A DNA stretch of 64,000 nt from Uranotaenia lowii. Its lineage: Eukaryota > Arthropoda > Insecta > Diptera > Culicidae. The stretch spans positions 96,524,007 through 96,588,006 of the forward strand of contig NC_073691.1 of the NCBI RefSeq assembly GCF_029784155.1, in the 5' to 3' direction. Shown here piece by piece: positions 22,018 to 32,823 of the stretch; position 1 is the first letter of the stretch; each line of letters starts with the position of its first letter. Below the pieces are notes generated by a model. That model was not told where the DNA came from and did not search any database. It saw only the letters and a list, made by a program, of their open reading frames with translations. Both the position numbers and the translations under genes were made by a program.

Positions 22018-22125
22018 CAGTAGAACCCCGCTTATCCGAGCAAGGATTTTTAAATGTTTTTCATGCAACCCGAGTTTTCACTTATTCGAGATTCCCCAGA
22101 CTACCTCGGATAAAATGATCTACTG
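22018..22125. mobile_element. pogo-like MITE, 108 bp
   Basis: The ends CAGTAGAACCCCGCTTATCC and, inverted, CAGTAGATCATTTTATCCGA are flanked by TA at 22016-22017 and 22126-22127. A second CTTATTCGAG word lies inside. The terminus CAGTAGAACC...TTATCCGAG is the common form for pogo/Tigger-derived MITEs in insects. Related single ends occur at 32586 and 46318. Confidence 0.8.
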
Positions 22126-22568
22126 TAAGTAAGTTTTCTTCAAAAATAAATTCCGGACGTGTTGCAAAAATACTCGGTATCGTATAGCTCCAGCTTATAT
22201 CCTTAAATGTTCCAGCTGGTTTGGAAAAGCGGAAAAATTGTGTATGCTAACATCGTTACCTACTGCCGAATGTTCAAAAGTTCAGGTATCATTTACTAGC
22301 TCGCGGCAATTCCGTCCTACTTGACGACAACATGACAAGCAACAAATATTATTTATTTCCCCCTCTTAAACCTACAAGAAGGGCTCCAGCCAGACAAGTT
22401 GCTAGCCATGCTAGCTTCTGACAAGACAAGGGGTAGGTGAGGTGAAACTTTGAATCGGAAAATGTGGTGTGAGGAGCAATCACTGGCGTAGTAGGAAAAG
22501 TGGGCAAATATCAACTGGGGTAATTTTCTATTTCTATTTTTTTCTTTCCATTCTATTATTTTATACTA

Positions 22569-23828
22569 AAGGGTGATGGTCAAAATGTGGTCAATATCAA
22601 CTTGACTTATTTCTTTCAATTTTGCATTTAAAAAACCTGAACACCCCTCATTTTGAAGGTGTGTGTGTGTGTAGAATATTGCTCCTATTTTGATTTTTTA
22701 ATTCACTCTTCAGTTGTCAAAATGCCGTCCAAGAAAGAAGAGCAGCGTATCAAAATTTTGCTCGCGCATCGCGAAAATCCGAGCTTATCGCACGCAAAGC
22801 TGGCAAAATCGCTAAAAGTTGCCAAATCAACCGTTACGAATGTAATTAAAGTGTTTGGGGAACGTTTGTCGACAGCCAGGAAGTTTGGATCGGGGGGAAA
22901 TCGAAAACCGGAAGCCGCTGAGACGACAAAGAGAGTTGCCGGTAGTTTTAAGCGAAACCCTAACCTCTCTCCGAGATGCCGCAAATAAGCTGGGTGTATC
23001 GTCTACAACCGTGCATCGAGTGCCTCCAAATCGCGATGATAAACAAAATACGACGACCAAAGCGCGATCCCGGAGGCTGTACACGACGATGCTGACGAAG
23101 TTTGACTGCGTGGTAATGGACGACGAAACCTACGTCAAAGCCGACTACAAGCAGCTTCCGGGACAGGAGTTTTATACGGCAAAAGGAAGGGGAAAGGTAG
23201 CAGATATTTTCAAGCACATGAAACTGTCAAAATTCGCGAAGAAATATCTGGTTTGGCAAGCCATCTGTACCTGTGGCTTGAAAAGCAGCATTTTCATAGC
23301 TTCCGGGACTGTCAACCAAGAAATTTACGTGAAAGAGTGTTTGAATAAACGTCTACAACCTTTTCCTGAAGAAACACGGTTGTTCCGTACTGTTTTGGCC
23401 GGATTTTTCATCTTGCCATTACGGTAAAAAGGCCATGGAGTAGTACGCCGCCAACAACGTGCAGGTGGTTCGCAAGCACAAGAATCCTTCCATCACGCCA
23501 GAGCTCCGCCCAATTGAGAAATACTGGGCTATTGTCAAGCGGAACCTAAAGAAGACCAAAAAAACTTCTAAGGACGAGCAGCAGTTCAAGGCAAACTGGC
23601 TTTCTGTCGCGAAGAAGGTGGACAAGGTGGCTGTACAAAATCTGATGGCAATGGTTAAGCGCAAGGCCCGGCAATTCGGATTTGGAAAAGCGGAAGCCTA
23701 ACTGAATATTTTTCCTGAATTTTATACTAATTAAACTTGAAAAAGAAATTTAATTTAATTTTTTAAATAAACGATTTCACCGATTTACACGCGTTTTCCC
23801 TTTACCAAATTTTGACCGTATCACCCTT
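22569..23828 (+). mobile_element. DD37E mariner-type transposon, near-complete
   Basis: The inverted ends are AAGGGTGATGGTCAAAAT and AAGGGTGATACGGTCAAAAT, flanked by TA (22567-22568 and 23829-23830). Length 1260 bp. It carries one transposase gene with a few lesions (separate entry). It is the best preserved of three related copies in the window (also 6012-7288 and 47765-48990) and probably the youngest. It ends 0.5 kb upstream of the large foldback nest. Confidence 0.9.
22722..23701 (+). pseudogene. DD37E transposase, disabled
   Basis: ATG at 22722 opens MPSKKEEQRIKILLAHRENP, with a first HTH (SHAKLAKSLKVAKSTVTNVI) at about residues 24-45. After a frameshift near 22890 a second HTH follows (SLRDAANKLGVSSTTVHRV), and then a short internal deletion. 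The catalytic core holds MDDET (first acid, 23122-23124), QLPGQEFY and KKYLVWQAICTCG. The second acid is in WPD at 23402-23404 and the third in ELRPIEKYW at 23516-23518. Exactly 37 residues lie between the last two, hence DD37E. Lesions are two frame changes, the deletion, and an in-frame TAG (23441-23443) where Trp is expected. TAA at 23699-23701 ends the gene. The intact protein would bind the terminal repeats and integrate at TA. Confidence 0.85.
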
Positions 23829-23830
23829 TA

Positions 23831-24318
23831 TACCCAACCTTTTTCGCCTGAATTGTCCAAAGTATATAGAGAGGGAATTTTCTTGAGTTATCAAATTTTT
23901 GAACAAATTACCAAGCAAACAAATTCTTATACAAATTACACAAAGGTTTTTTACGCGGTATCAAATTTGCAGTTTACATGCACGACTTGATACCTATATC
24001 ATCTCTCAAACAACGTGTTAATTCGCGAGAACCGTGGAAAATAACCGTGCTAATGGCAAAAACCCGTGAAAATAGAAGTCATGTAGAAAAAACTGAGCAA
24101 AATTAATCCGCGTTAAAAAAAACCTTTCCATGAACAATTTTGGCTGCTGATATACGTATATGTTTAAATTTTTTGAAGAGTTTTTTAAATGTCCCGCTTT
24201 TTTCGTAAAATGTTCTTCTTTTTCTAAAAGTATCTGGCAAGCCTAATATAATTATCGAGCTTTTCGCCCGGATGGTGTGCAAAACAGAAGGAAAATTATG
24301 TAGGGGATAGTCGGTAAG
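23831..24318. other. A+T-rich spacer, no gene recognised
   Basis: Lies between the DD37E element and the foldback nest. The minus-strand open frame at 24103-24339 has no motif and crosses the foldback boundary, so it is not a gene. Confidence 0.45.
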
Positions 24319-24680
24319 ACGGACACTAGACTGCCCCAAATTTGTATGGGAAATTTAAAACCTGTGAAATGTTATACGCTGCAGGCTAAAAATGATTCTG
24401 GGCCTAGTACAAGATCTCATGCCAAATTTGGGCCAGATCGGATCACGGGCAGGGGTCGCTCAATGAGCCTGAAGTTTGTATGGGATTTTGAGACATTTTG
24501 TTCGAGAGGAACATGATAACCCAGTTTTTCAATAACTTTTGTCTCCTTCGGCCGATTTCTTTCAAAAACGAGTTTTCTTAAAGCCTAAATTATGGCAAAT
24601 ATTTCATCCGAAGGTTGCATTTCAATTAAAGTTAATATAAAAAAGTTATTAAGCTTCAAAAGTTGGCTAACTTTTTTAAG

Positions 24681-27600
24681 TTTTCTGTTTATTTGTTTCG
24701 TCAACCGTAACGTAGACTAGTTTGATACATGTGTATTTCCTTAAGAATAGGTGTAAGTAGTGTCTGCTTTGCAATTTTTCTTAAGAATTTAGATTTCTTC
24801 GATGAAAATATTGTTTGAGTTTTTGCCGAGACATTGTAAAGTCAATGGTTTCGCAGTGTTGATTGTAAGAGGCCATCATGCGATTTATTCGCGTTTTTCG
24901 CGTAGTTTGTGCGATAGTGATTAATGAAAAATAAATTTCGATTTCGGAGTTGTCGAGAGGGTGCATAAAAGTTTAATTTTGATAGAATTTCTTTTGAGTC
25001 TATACGCTGCGAAACGATATCGTTTACAAATGAAACCATTGCATATTCGCGGCGTTCTTTTAGTGTTTGTATGTCAATGAGCATGCAGCGCGCTTTATAT
25101 GATGGAAGTGGAAATGATGTCCAACCTAATTTACGAAGGGCATATAGTAGAAATTGCTTTTGAACTGATTCTATTCTTTCTTCGTGTGAGATTGAATATG
25201 GGGACCAAACAACGCTGCAATATTCCAGTAAAGACCTTACATAGGCAATATATAGTGTTTTTATTGTGTATGGGTCTTGAAAATTAAAGCAAAAGCGCTT
25301 AATAAAGCCCAGCATGTTATTTGCCCTATGGATGATAGTATTGTTGAGATCCTTGCGGAACTCCTGAAGTGACTTGAATAGGGAGCGATTTCTTTCCATT
25401 GAAATTTATTATTTGTTGGCGATTCGTTAGGTATGATTCAAGCCATTTCAGGAGTTAAGATTTTATGCCAATTTTTTGTAATTTGAAAAGAAGCATTGGT
25501 ATGTCTATGCGATCAAATGCCTTTCTAAAGTCTGTATAAAAAGCTTCCACATGGTTGCCATTATCCATTGCATTTCATGAAAAGTCTATAAATTCAATTA
25601 AATTAGTTGAGGTTGAACGGCCTTGGAAAAAGCCATGTTGCCTGTCAGTTATTCGGTTCTTAATTTGGGCGAATAATTTTTCGTTTATAATTGCTTCAAA
25701 AAGCTTTGGAATGCAAGAGATAATGGCTATTCCGCGATAATTTTGAATGTCAGACTTTCGACCAGATTTGAATATAGGCACTAAAAATGAGCTTTACCAA
25801 ATTTTAGGAAAATTTTCTGATTCCAATGACATATTGAAAAGCCAAAACAATGGAGCTGTCTGTTCCATTGCCAAACTTTTCATGAATACAGGAGGAATCC
25901 CGTCTGGTCCTGGACCTTTCGAAGCGTCTAAATTTTTTAGTCCTTGCAGAATATCCTGCACATTAGACTGGCCCTTATTTGTATGGGATGATTTTTATAA
26001 CATTTTTTTCAACGCGGCACCCCCTAGATTGGTGCCTTTAGGTGAAAAAATGACTTTCTGAAAGTTCCAGGTCATTTGGCAAAAACACGAGCTGGCGCAA
26101 AGGACTTGAAATTTGTATGGAGATTTTCGGCAAAATGTATGAAAATTCGACTTACTTTCACTCTTTGTGTTCTAAAATAATTTTCCAGTATGCTAGAAAG
26201 CTCAGAATTTCAGGAATTGTAGTTCAAACAATGACAAACAAGTTTGTAGAAGATTGTGACGCGATACGAGTTGACTGTAATGAGTTATTTGCAACTGAAT
26301 GTGTGATTTTTTTCGCATTGTATCGATATATTGTGAACGGTGTATAGGTGGATTAGTACAAACTTGATCGCATCGTCACACAATGAGAATAGCAGATAGA
26401 AAGTTTGTGAATCCAAGAAGGTCTAAATGCCCCACAATAATGTTTGTCAGGTTTTTTTCGCAACTTTGCCTAGTACACAAACTTTCTATTTGTTATTCTC
26501 ATTGTGTGACGATGCGATGAAGTTAATGCGATTATTAGCCCATACACCGTTCACGATATATCAAAGAAATGCGAAAAAAAACACTCATTCCATTGCGGAT
26601 AACTCATTACAGTCAACTCGTATCGCGTCACAATCTTCTACAAACTTGTTTGTCATTGTTTGAACTACAATTTCTGAAATTCTGAGCTTTCTAGCATACT
26701 GGAAACACATTTTAGAACACAAAGAGTGAAAGTAAGTCGAATTTTCATACATTTTGCCGAAAATCTCCATACAAATTTCAAGTCCTTTGCGCCAGCTCGT
26801 GTTTTTGCCAAATGACCTGAAACTTTCAGAAAGTCATTTTTTCACCTAAAGGCACCAACTTAGGGGGTGCCGCGTTGAATATAAGGATTTTTTTTGTTAT
26901 GGGCCAGTCTACTGCACATGAACTTGATTAATGCTAATGTCTCTTGAGAATTCTGGGAAAAATGAAAAATAATCGCAATCACGATCTTTTCCATTAAATG
27001 TCGTATAAATTTCTTGAAAGAAATTAGCAAAAAGATTGCAAATTTGCTCCGATTTATCACCGACATGTTCGTCATGGTGCATTTTTGACGGAAAATTCAC
27101 AGTTTTCAACTTTGTTTTCACGTAGTTGAAAAAATTCTTTGGACAAGTCTTTATTTCAAGTTCAGTTTTAGCATTGTATTTATTCTTCAAGTGCATTGCT
27201 GATGGCCAAGTTCAGTTGATCGCATAGGTTCAAATATGATGCTAAATTTTCATTAGTATTGTACTTTTTGTAAAATTTATGTGCTTTCTGTTTCCGATTC
27301 TTTAAGTTCTTGATTTGTCTGTTGAACCAAACCGGGTACTTAGAGTTTCGGTGGCGTCTTCTTTTTTTCAATGGTGTTTCTTGTGATATAATTCCAAATA
27401 AAATTTTGTAAAAGACGTCAGCAGCAGTTTCGACATTCTCTTCATTCCTAAAAATTTCTTGCCAATTGACACTGTTTAATCTATTCTTAATGTTTTCATA
27501 ATTTGCAGATTGGTATTCAAAGACTTCTTCATATACGCAGTCGTTGGGTCTTTGATGTTCATGTATAAATATGGAATATTCAATCGCCGTATGAAAAGCC

Positions 27601-27758
27601 TCGTTTTTCCATAAGGGGTTTTGCGCTTTAATTACGCAAAAATCTTCATAAATGTTTGTTAGTAAAAGTTCCAAATAGCAATTTTGCTGGTTTTTTATGT
27701 GATTTATTTGATTCAATCCCAAATTAGCAATTTTGTCAAAAATGAACTGCAAAGTATC
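24681..27758 (-). pseudogene. CR1-like LINE ORF2, 5'-truncated, inserted in foldback 1
   Basis: Read on the minus strand. 27752-27180 is the end of the endonuclease and the linker (CYLELLLTNIYEDF..., YPVWFNRQIKNLKNRKQKAH). 27196-26909 continues KTCPKNFFNYVKTKL and ICNLFANFFQEIYT. After foldback 2 the RT starts (KGPGPDGIPP), and 25781-25575 is IFKSGRKSDIQNYRGIAIIS and ITDRQHGFFQGRSTSTNL. FYTDFRKAFDR follows, then TSGVPQGS near 25348-25368. A deletion removes the YADD motif, and 25330-24842 resumes at NNMLGFIKRFCFNFQDPY, RSLLEYCSVVWSPYS and FYAPSRQLRNRNLFF. Motif style (VPQGS, LEYCSVVWSPY) fits CR1/T1/Q-type LINEs of mosquitoes. The 3' end is an A-rich AAACAAATAAAC tract at the left junction. 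It is inactive owing to truncation, deletion, stops and the insertion. Confidence 0.75.
25964..26911. mobile_element. Foldback element 2, 948-bp hairpin inside the LINE
   Basis: The ends TAGACTGGCCC are perfect inverted copies flanked by an exact 8-bp duplication CTGCACAT (25956-25963 and 26912-26919). The arms extend almost to the centre (about 25964-26411 against 26479-26911, unpaired centre about 60-70 bp), so nearly the whole element is one hairpin. Because of this the same chance peptide (EIFGKMYENSTYFHSLCSK) appears on both strands. The terminus differs from foldback 1 by one base in the first ten, and the duplication length is the same, so both belong to one superfamily. Confidence 0.9.
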
Positions 27759-29686
27759 AGGGTGATATTCATCACTATTTTTATGAGGCGACTAAATGTC
27801 CGACCAGAACACTCAATGTGAAATGCATGCCGTTTCGTCAATTAATGACCGATTTTAACCATTGTTGTTGCGCTCGATTGCAATTTTTAAGGCTTTTCTA
27901 ATATTTGAGTTTGGATGATATTCACTTTATAGTTGACAATTTAAAAAATTGCATAACCACAGGGGCTTAGGAACATGACTGGACGATTTGTGATGCCAAT
28001 AAAAAGATAAATTTTCGAAAAACAGGTCCGTTTACAGTATTTTCACGTTTTTCTATAATTTGAGCTGTTGTTTAAACAAAGTATTTCATTTGGTTTAGAG
28101 TGTTTTTTATTACAAAAAAATAATGAGGTATAAACGTGAAGTTATTTCCTAGTAGGTTCTAAACTAAAAAAAAATTATATTTCAAAATCTTTTTTTTATT
28201 TATAAAGTAACTATCAAAGTTCAAATTTAATGCACAACATTTCAGATAAAATTATTTATTGATGGAGGTTTGAATTTTTTTCGATGTGCCTCAACTACCT
28301 TCAATAAATATTACAGTTGTTCTTAACTTTTGGTTATTTTACCATTAAATTCCGAAACCATCCTCTTTCGGCACAGTCGTTCACTTCGGTTACCAACTTT
28401 AAAATATTGGGAATTTTTTTGGGAATTTCTTTGAAAAAGTTTTTTGATAATACAGTGCTTTCGAAAAAAAACTGTTCGTATTCCTAGAAACGAAACTTGC
28501 AAGTTTGAAATCTTTGAGCAGATCAAAATTCTCTATTTTGGCTTTGAGGCTTCGATTCTCATGTGTTACATGTTGTTGAAGTGCTTTAACCATACCTTGT
28601 TTTTCTTCCAAGGAAACATTTTCGTCTTAAAAAGCCAGAGCAATTAATTCCGCACCAAGATACCACAAATGTTTCGCAATTGCTTGGTAAATATCGTAAC
28701 AAAGTTAGCCCATTTTTGAAGCCTAATAACTCTTTAATTTAACTCTTATCGAAATGCAGTCTTAGGATGAAATGTTTTTCATAATTTAGGTTTAAAGAAA
28801 AACCATTTCTGAAAGAAATCGGCTGACGGAAACCAAAGTTATTGATGAAAAGCTGTTTTTTTATTGGCATCACAAATCGTCCAGTCATGTTCCTAAGCCC
28901 CTGTGGTTATGCAATTTTTTAAATTGTCAAGCATTTTTCCGCCCTGACTTCTTTCCCAACTATAAAGTGAATATCATCCAAACTCAAATACTAGAAATGC
29001 CTTGAAAATTGCAATTGAGCGCAACAACAATGGTTAAAATCGGTCATTATTTGACGAAACGGCATGCATTTCACATTGAGTGTTCCTGTCGGACATTTAG
29101 TCGCCTGATTAATACAGTGATGAATCTCACCCTTAAAAAAGTTAGCCAATTTGTGAAGCTTAATAACTTTTTTATATTAACTTTAATTGAAATGCAACCT
29201 TCGGATGAAATATTTGCCATAATTTAGGCTTTAAGAAAACTCGTTTTTGAAAGAAATCGGCCGAAGGAGACAAAAGTTATTGACGAAAAACTGGTTTTCC
29301 ATGTTCCTCTCGAACAAAATGTCTCAAAATCCCATACAAACTTCAGGCTCATTGAGCGACCCCTTCCCGTGGTCCGATCTGGCCCAAATTTGGCATGAGA
29401 TCTTGTACTAGGCTCAGGATCAATTTTAGCCTGCAGCGTATAACTTTTTCAAAAGTCGGGTCATTTGAGGCAGTCTAACGGACACCCTAAGGTAGAATCG
29501 CAAAAGAAAATCAGATATGGATTTTCTCATCGCAGTTTTCATGCAGACGGGAAGTTTAGGTTGTTTGCTATCGCATTAACCATTGGAATAAGTAAATTTC
29601 CTCCATCAAGACTGTTTTTATAGCAATCTTAAACATGCTTGCAACTTGCAATAGTGTTTCAAAAATGGTCCTGCGTAGAAAAGGTA

Positions 29687-30648
29687 CCGTCAAACGGGGC
29701 ATCATGCAAAAGCAGGGTTAGACGCAACATTTGTATACCACAACACTCATTAATTTTTATTTCAATATACTGTAAAAAAAAGTTATCATTGAATGACAAC
29801 AAACTGATGATGACATAGATTTCAACATCGTGAAAGAGGTTTTGAAAGTTTCTGATTCTCATAAAAAATTTAAAAAATCGAGCAATAATGTACAATTTTT
29901 CACATTTTTTGATGCCGTAAAAAACTTTACCCAATATAACGGATTGGCTTAGTGATATTACCTACAAACTTTATATTGCTTTCGTTATCCTATACCAAAA
30001 CTGTTGGTGTAAAAATATTTTACGGACAATCTCCAATTTTTTTTAATAAATATTTTTATAATTCACTGTGTGTCGGTGGCAAAATGCAACAAAATGAAAA
30101 TCAACACTAAACCACATAAATCTCGTTTCCAAATGCTGGAGTATGATTGTTTTGCATTATGCGTTTGTTAACATTAAAATTTCATCCATCCTAAGATTTA
30201 TTTTCATGATTTAAGCTAATAGAATATTTTGTAGTATTTTTTTACCCCTAAATGTATGCAGCTAAGTTTCACTTATTCCTTAAAAACATTTTTGATAGAA
30301 AAATGTTTAATTTTAATTCTAACAAAACAAAAAATTACTGCAATTGGTGCTTTATGCGTTAGCCATCACAAATGTATCAAAAACTTTAAATGTTCAAACG
30401 TTTTCATTTGATTTTTCATTAATAACAGAGTTTGTTCCTACTTACCCCTTTTTCTTAGTAGGGTGAAAATCGCATGTTTTTGTAAATTTAAAAATAACTG
30501 GTAAAACCAATAACTTTTCTGACTACGTCAATTTGGTGTCCCATCAACCTTAAAACTTTTGATGTACAAGAGGTATGATTATCGGTAGGCATTGAGATTT
30601 TAGAAGCCATTGAAGTTGAAAAGTGTTGCATGTTGCCCCAGTTGACGG
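29687..30648 (+). mobile_element. TA-flanked MITE, family B, copy 2
   Basis: CCGTCAAACGGGGCATCATG at the left, inverted TGCCCCAGTTGACGG at the right, and TA on both sides (29685-29686 and 30649-30650). Length 962 bp. It shares its interior with copy 1 and copy 3, including ACCCCTAAATGTATGCA at 30244-30260. No coding capacity. It sits directly beside a decayed LINE tail. Confidence 0.85.
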
Positions 30649-30656
30649 TATATTTC

Positions 30657-30990
30657 GGAAGGATCCAATATACCTTTTCCGAGTAGTTTTGTTCTTTTTG
30701 ATATAAGACAAGGGCAATCACACAGAAGATACTCAGATGATTCCTTCTCGGCCCTGAAAAATCGGCATACGTCAGAATGACTCTTGCCTATTAGTTTTAA
30801 ATGATAAAGACATTCAGAGGCATTTAGAGAACACTGCCAAAATTATTGGCGCATAGTTCTGAGGCCAAGTTTTTTTTCAAATTGTTGCAAAAAAAATAGT
30901 CAGTGATTCAAACAGATACCTAATGATTTGTGAAGGATGGAAGGTTTCAGTGTGGTTTTGTAGAAAAAGCCAATGAGGTGTTGATTATAG
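30657..30990 (-). pseudogene. LINE C-terminal zinc-knuckle remnant (after RNase H)
   Basis: The minus strand reads FWQCSLNASECLYHLKLIGK, SHSDVCRFFRAEKESSEYLL, then CDCPCLISKRTKLLGKGILD. The pattern G(H/Q)C-x-LN-x-L-H-L, then CRFC-x(4)-E-(S/T)-S-x-(H/Y)-LLC-x-CP-x-L-x-x-(K/R)R, is the conserved tail found after the RNase H domain in several insect LINE groups (I/Loa-type). Upstream codons carry stops. It abuts the right TA of the family-B MITE, so the MITE probably inserted into this fragment. Confidence 0.55.
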
Positions 30991-30999
30991 GATCTCTGT

Positions 31000-32468
31000 T
31001 TTAATGAATGTGAATATCTGCACCCATGCCAGTCGCACCACATCTGCACATTTCTACTAATAGGCTGTGATATCTATTATATCTTTTACATTTTTCGGTT
31101 TTTCATCTCCCAAGGCTCGTGTTCGGCGCTCCTCACTTCAATGTATTCCCCAAGATCCAAAAGCGTGCATCCTCGGAGTCACCTTATTTTATAGGTAGAA
31201 ACCAAACAACATCAGACCAGGCAGCGAGCGTAGAGAAAAAAAAACTTTTCAAGTTGTTTGTATTTAAGGCGTATTATCCCCTGTGATATATGATTCCTTG
31301 AAGAGCATATTAAAGCCGTGTTTGTGTCGTACATTGTATCCGAAATACACACCCTCCATACAAACTGAGCCACATTTTACCCGGAGCATCATCGCAAGCA
31401 ATGCTTTGCGGTTTCCTTTCCCCCCACCAGAACTTCTGGCTAATATTTCCTCCCCCTTGTGAAGTTAAAGTAATATTGAGAGCCCCCAGCTCCCTCATCC
31501 TTTTAGCCGGTGTATTGTATGTATGCGGTCAGAAGATTCCTTGGAACTTCGGTGTAGGGATCCAGTGTCCACTGGGCAGGTCTTATTTCATTTGGTGCAA
31601 AGGAAAGTATTAAAGGTCTTTTTTGAGTTCTGATTCCGAGATGCACACCCCATGAATTCAGCCTATGATCGAATAAAATCCCGATGCGGAGTGACGAGAC
31701 GAGTCCTGCGAGAGGTGGCGACGTGAAGGGAAGGATTACAGCAGAATGTGTGTGTGTATCTGGAATCCCGTTGGCCGCAAAATGATTGTGGCACTAGGTA
31801 CTGGCTATTATGTATCATGTCAAGCATCAACAATAAAGTTATTATTATGGGATTTGTGGCTACACATATTAGCGAGAGGGATCACCATCAGTGGGATTTC
31901 GCTTCTTCTGTTTTATTTTCTTCCAGCTCGTTCAGACTCTGTAATGAGTTTTCCGATGCCAGCTCGCACTGCCCGTATTTTGTTGCCGGAGGATCCCTTG
32001 TGACCACAAACTGTCAGTCGTTGATTGATGGGTACGCATGAATTGTTTAACATGTTTCTATTTATTCAGGAACTCACTTAGCTGATTGCATCAACCATTT
32101 GGCAATACATATGGTTGGCGGACGAAATCGATGAAGTGAGAAAAAAAAGTTTCCGGTACCAGAAGGGCTCTCCGGCTTAACAGACCCTCATCCGGTTGGG
32201 GTGTCAATTTGAGACTTTCTGATTGAAGTTTTTAAATTTATAACCTTTTTTTCAAATGACATTCAAAAGGGTTAGATGCTTGTTGGGGACCCATGTTTAC
32301 AAAAGGTCATTCGTATAAAAATAGAAATTAAAATTATTTTTAATTTCGGTAGATAAAAGATCACTCTGTTTCAGTCAACGTTTTGCTATAATTTATCATA
32401 CTCTGATTTGAAGATTATAAAATTATACAGTTTGGGTTAGTTTTCAGCTTGTTCCATTTTTTCTTATA
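31000..32468. other. Unique-looking DNA, no gene recognised
   Basis: Two overlapping plus-strand open frames at 31746-32041 have no motif and unlikely composition. GC content is a little higher (31300-32040) than in the flanks. This could be intronic. Confidence 0.4.
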
Positions 32469-32469
32469 G

Positions 32470-32546
32470 ATAAACAGTTTCAGATGGTTAGAGTTAATCG
32501 AAAGTGTGTGATTGTTGGCAAAGCTGCAAAGAAGTTGCTCAAGAAG
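32470..32546 (+). other. Possible small coding exon
   Basis: A T-rich tract ending TTTTTTCTTATAG (AG at 32468-32469) precedes a segment with ATG at 32484 in the frame MVRVNRKCVIVGKAAKKLLK. It ends AAGAAG before GTAGGG at 32547. This is the layout of a first coding exon, and the basic peptide is open throughout, but no continuation was found within reach and the donor is only moderate. Confidence 0.25.
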
Positions 32547-32585
32547 GTAGGGGTTATAATTTTGCTATTGAACGATTAATAATTA

Positions 32586-32656
32586 CAGTAGAACCTTGCT
32601 TATCCAAGGTAGCCGGAAAAAGTACCACCTCGGATAAGTGAAACATCGTATTACAG
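32586..32656. mobile_element. pogo-like MITE relic
   Basis: CAGTAGAACCTTGCTTATCC preceded by TA (32584-32585). A partly matching inverted end (CCTCGGATAAGTGAAACATC) follows within 70 bp. It resembles the 108-bp element at 22018 and the end at 46318, but has lost part of its length. Confidence 0.45.
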
Positions 32657-32823
32657 AAATTTGAAATCTCTATCATTTTGCTCTTGTTTTGTTTGTTTGT
32701 TTGTTGTTTTTATTTATCATTGCAATTTAAGATACAATCTTATAAAACACTGCAATTGGTTATAACTGGGATTTTTAATTCACAAACTCTCGAACTAAAC
32801 TAGGTACCTACTTTCATCTTTTC

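Larger units (their letters stand above)
24327..29477. mobile_element. Foldback element 1, split by a LINE
   Basis: The ends TAGACTGCCCCAAAT (left) and, inverted, TAGACTGCCTCAAAT (right) are flanked by an exact 8-bp duplication ACGGACAC (24319-24326 and 29478-29485). The outer left arm 24327-24680 pairs with 29134-29477. The inner left arm 27759-28012 pairs with 28861-29133. On the right the two arm parts are contiguous; on the left they are separated by 3.08 kb of LINE, so the original element was about 2.1 kb. The loop (28013-28860) includes a diverged direct copy of the outer arm (about 28690-28860 resembles 29143-29310). There is no transposase inside. TAG ends with 8-bp duplication suggest a hAT- or MULE-like mobiliser; which one is open. 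Confidence 0.8.

Noticed and set aside
26117..26770. Matching peptides on opposite strands, suggesting a duplicated small gene
   Set aside because: Explained by the inverted arms of the hairpin element; no codon preference or start context.
31746..32041. Overlapping 85- and 97-codon plus-strand frames
   Set aside because: No recognisable domain, no splice-site support, overlapping frames typical of chance.
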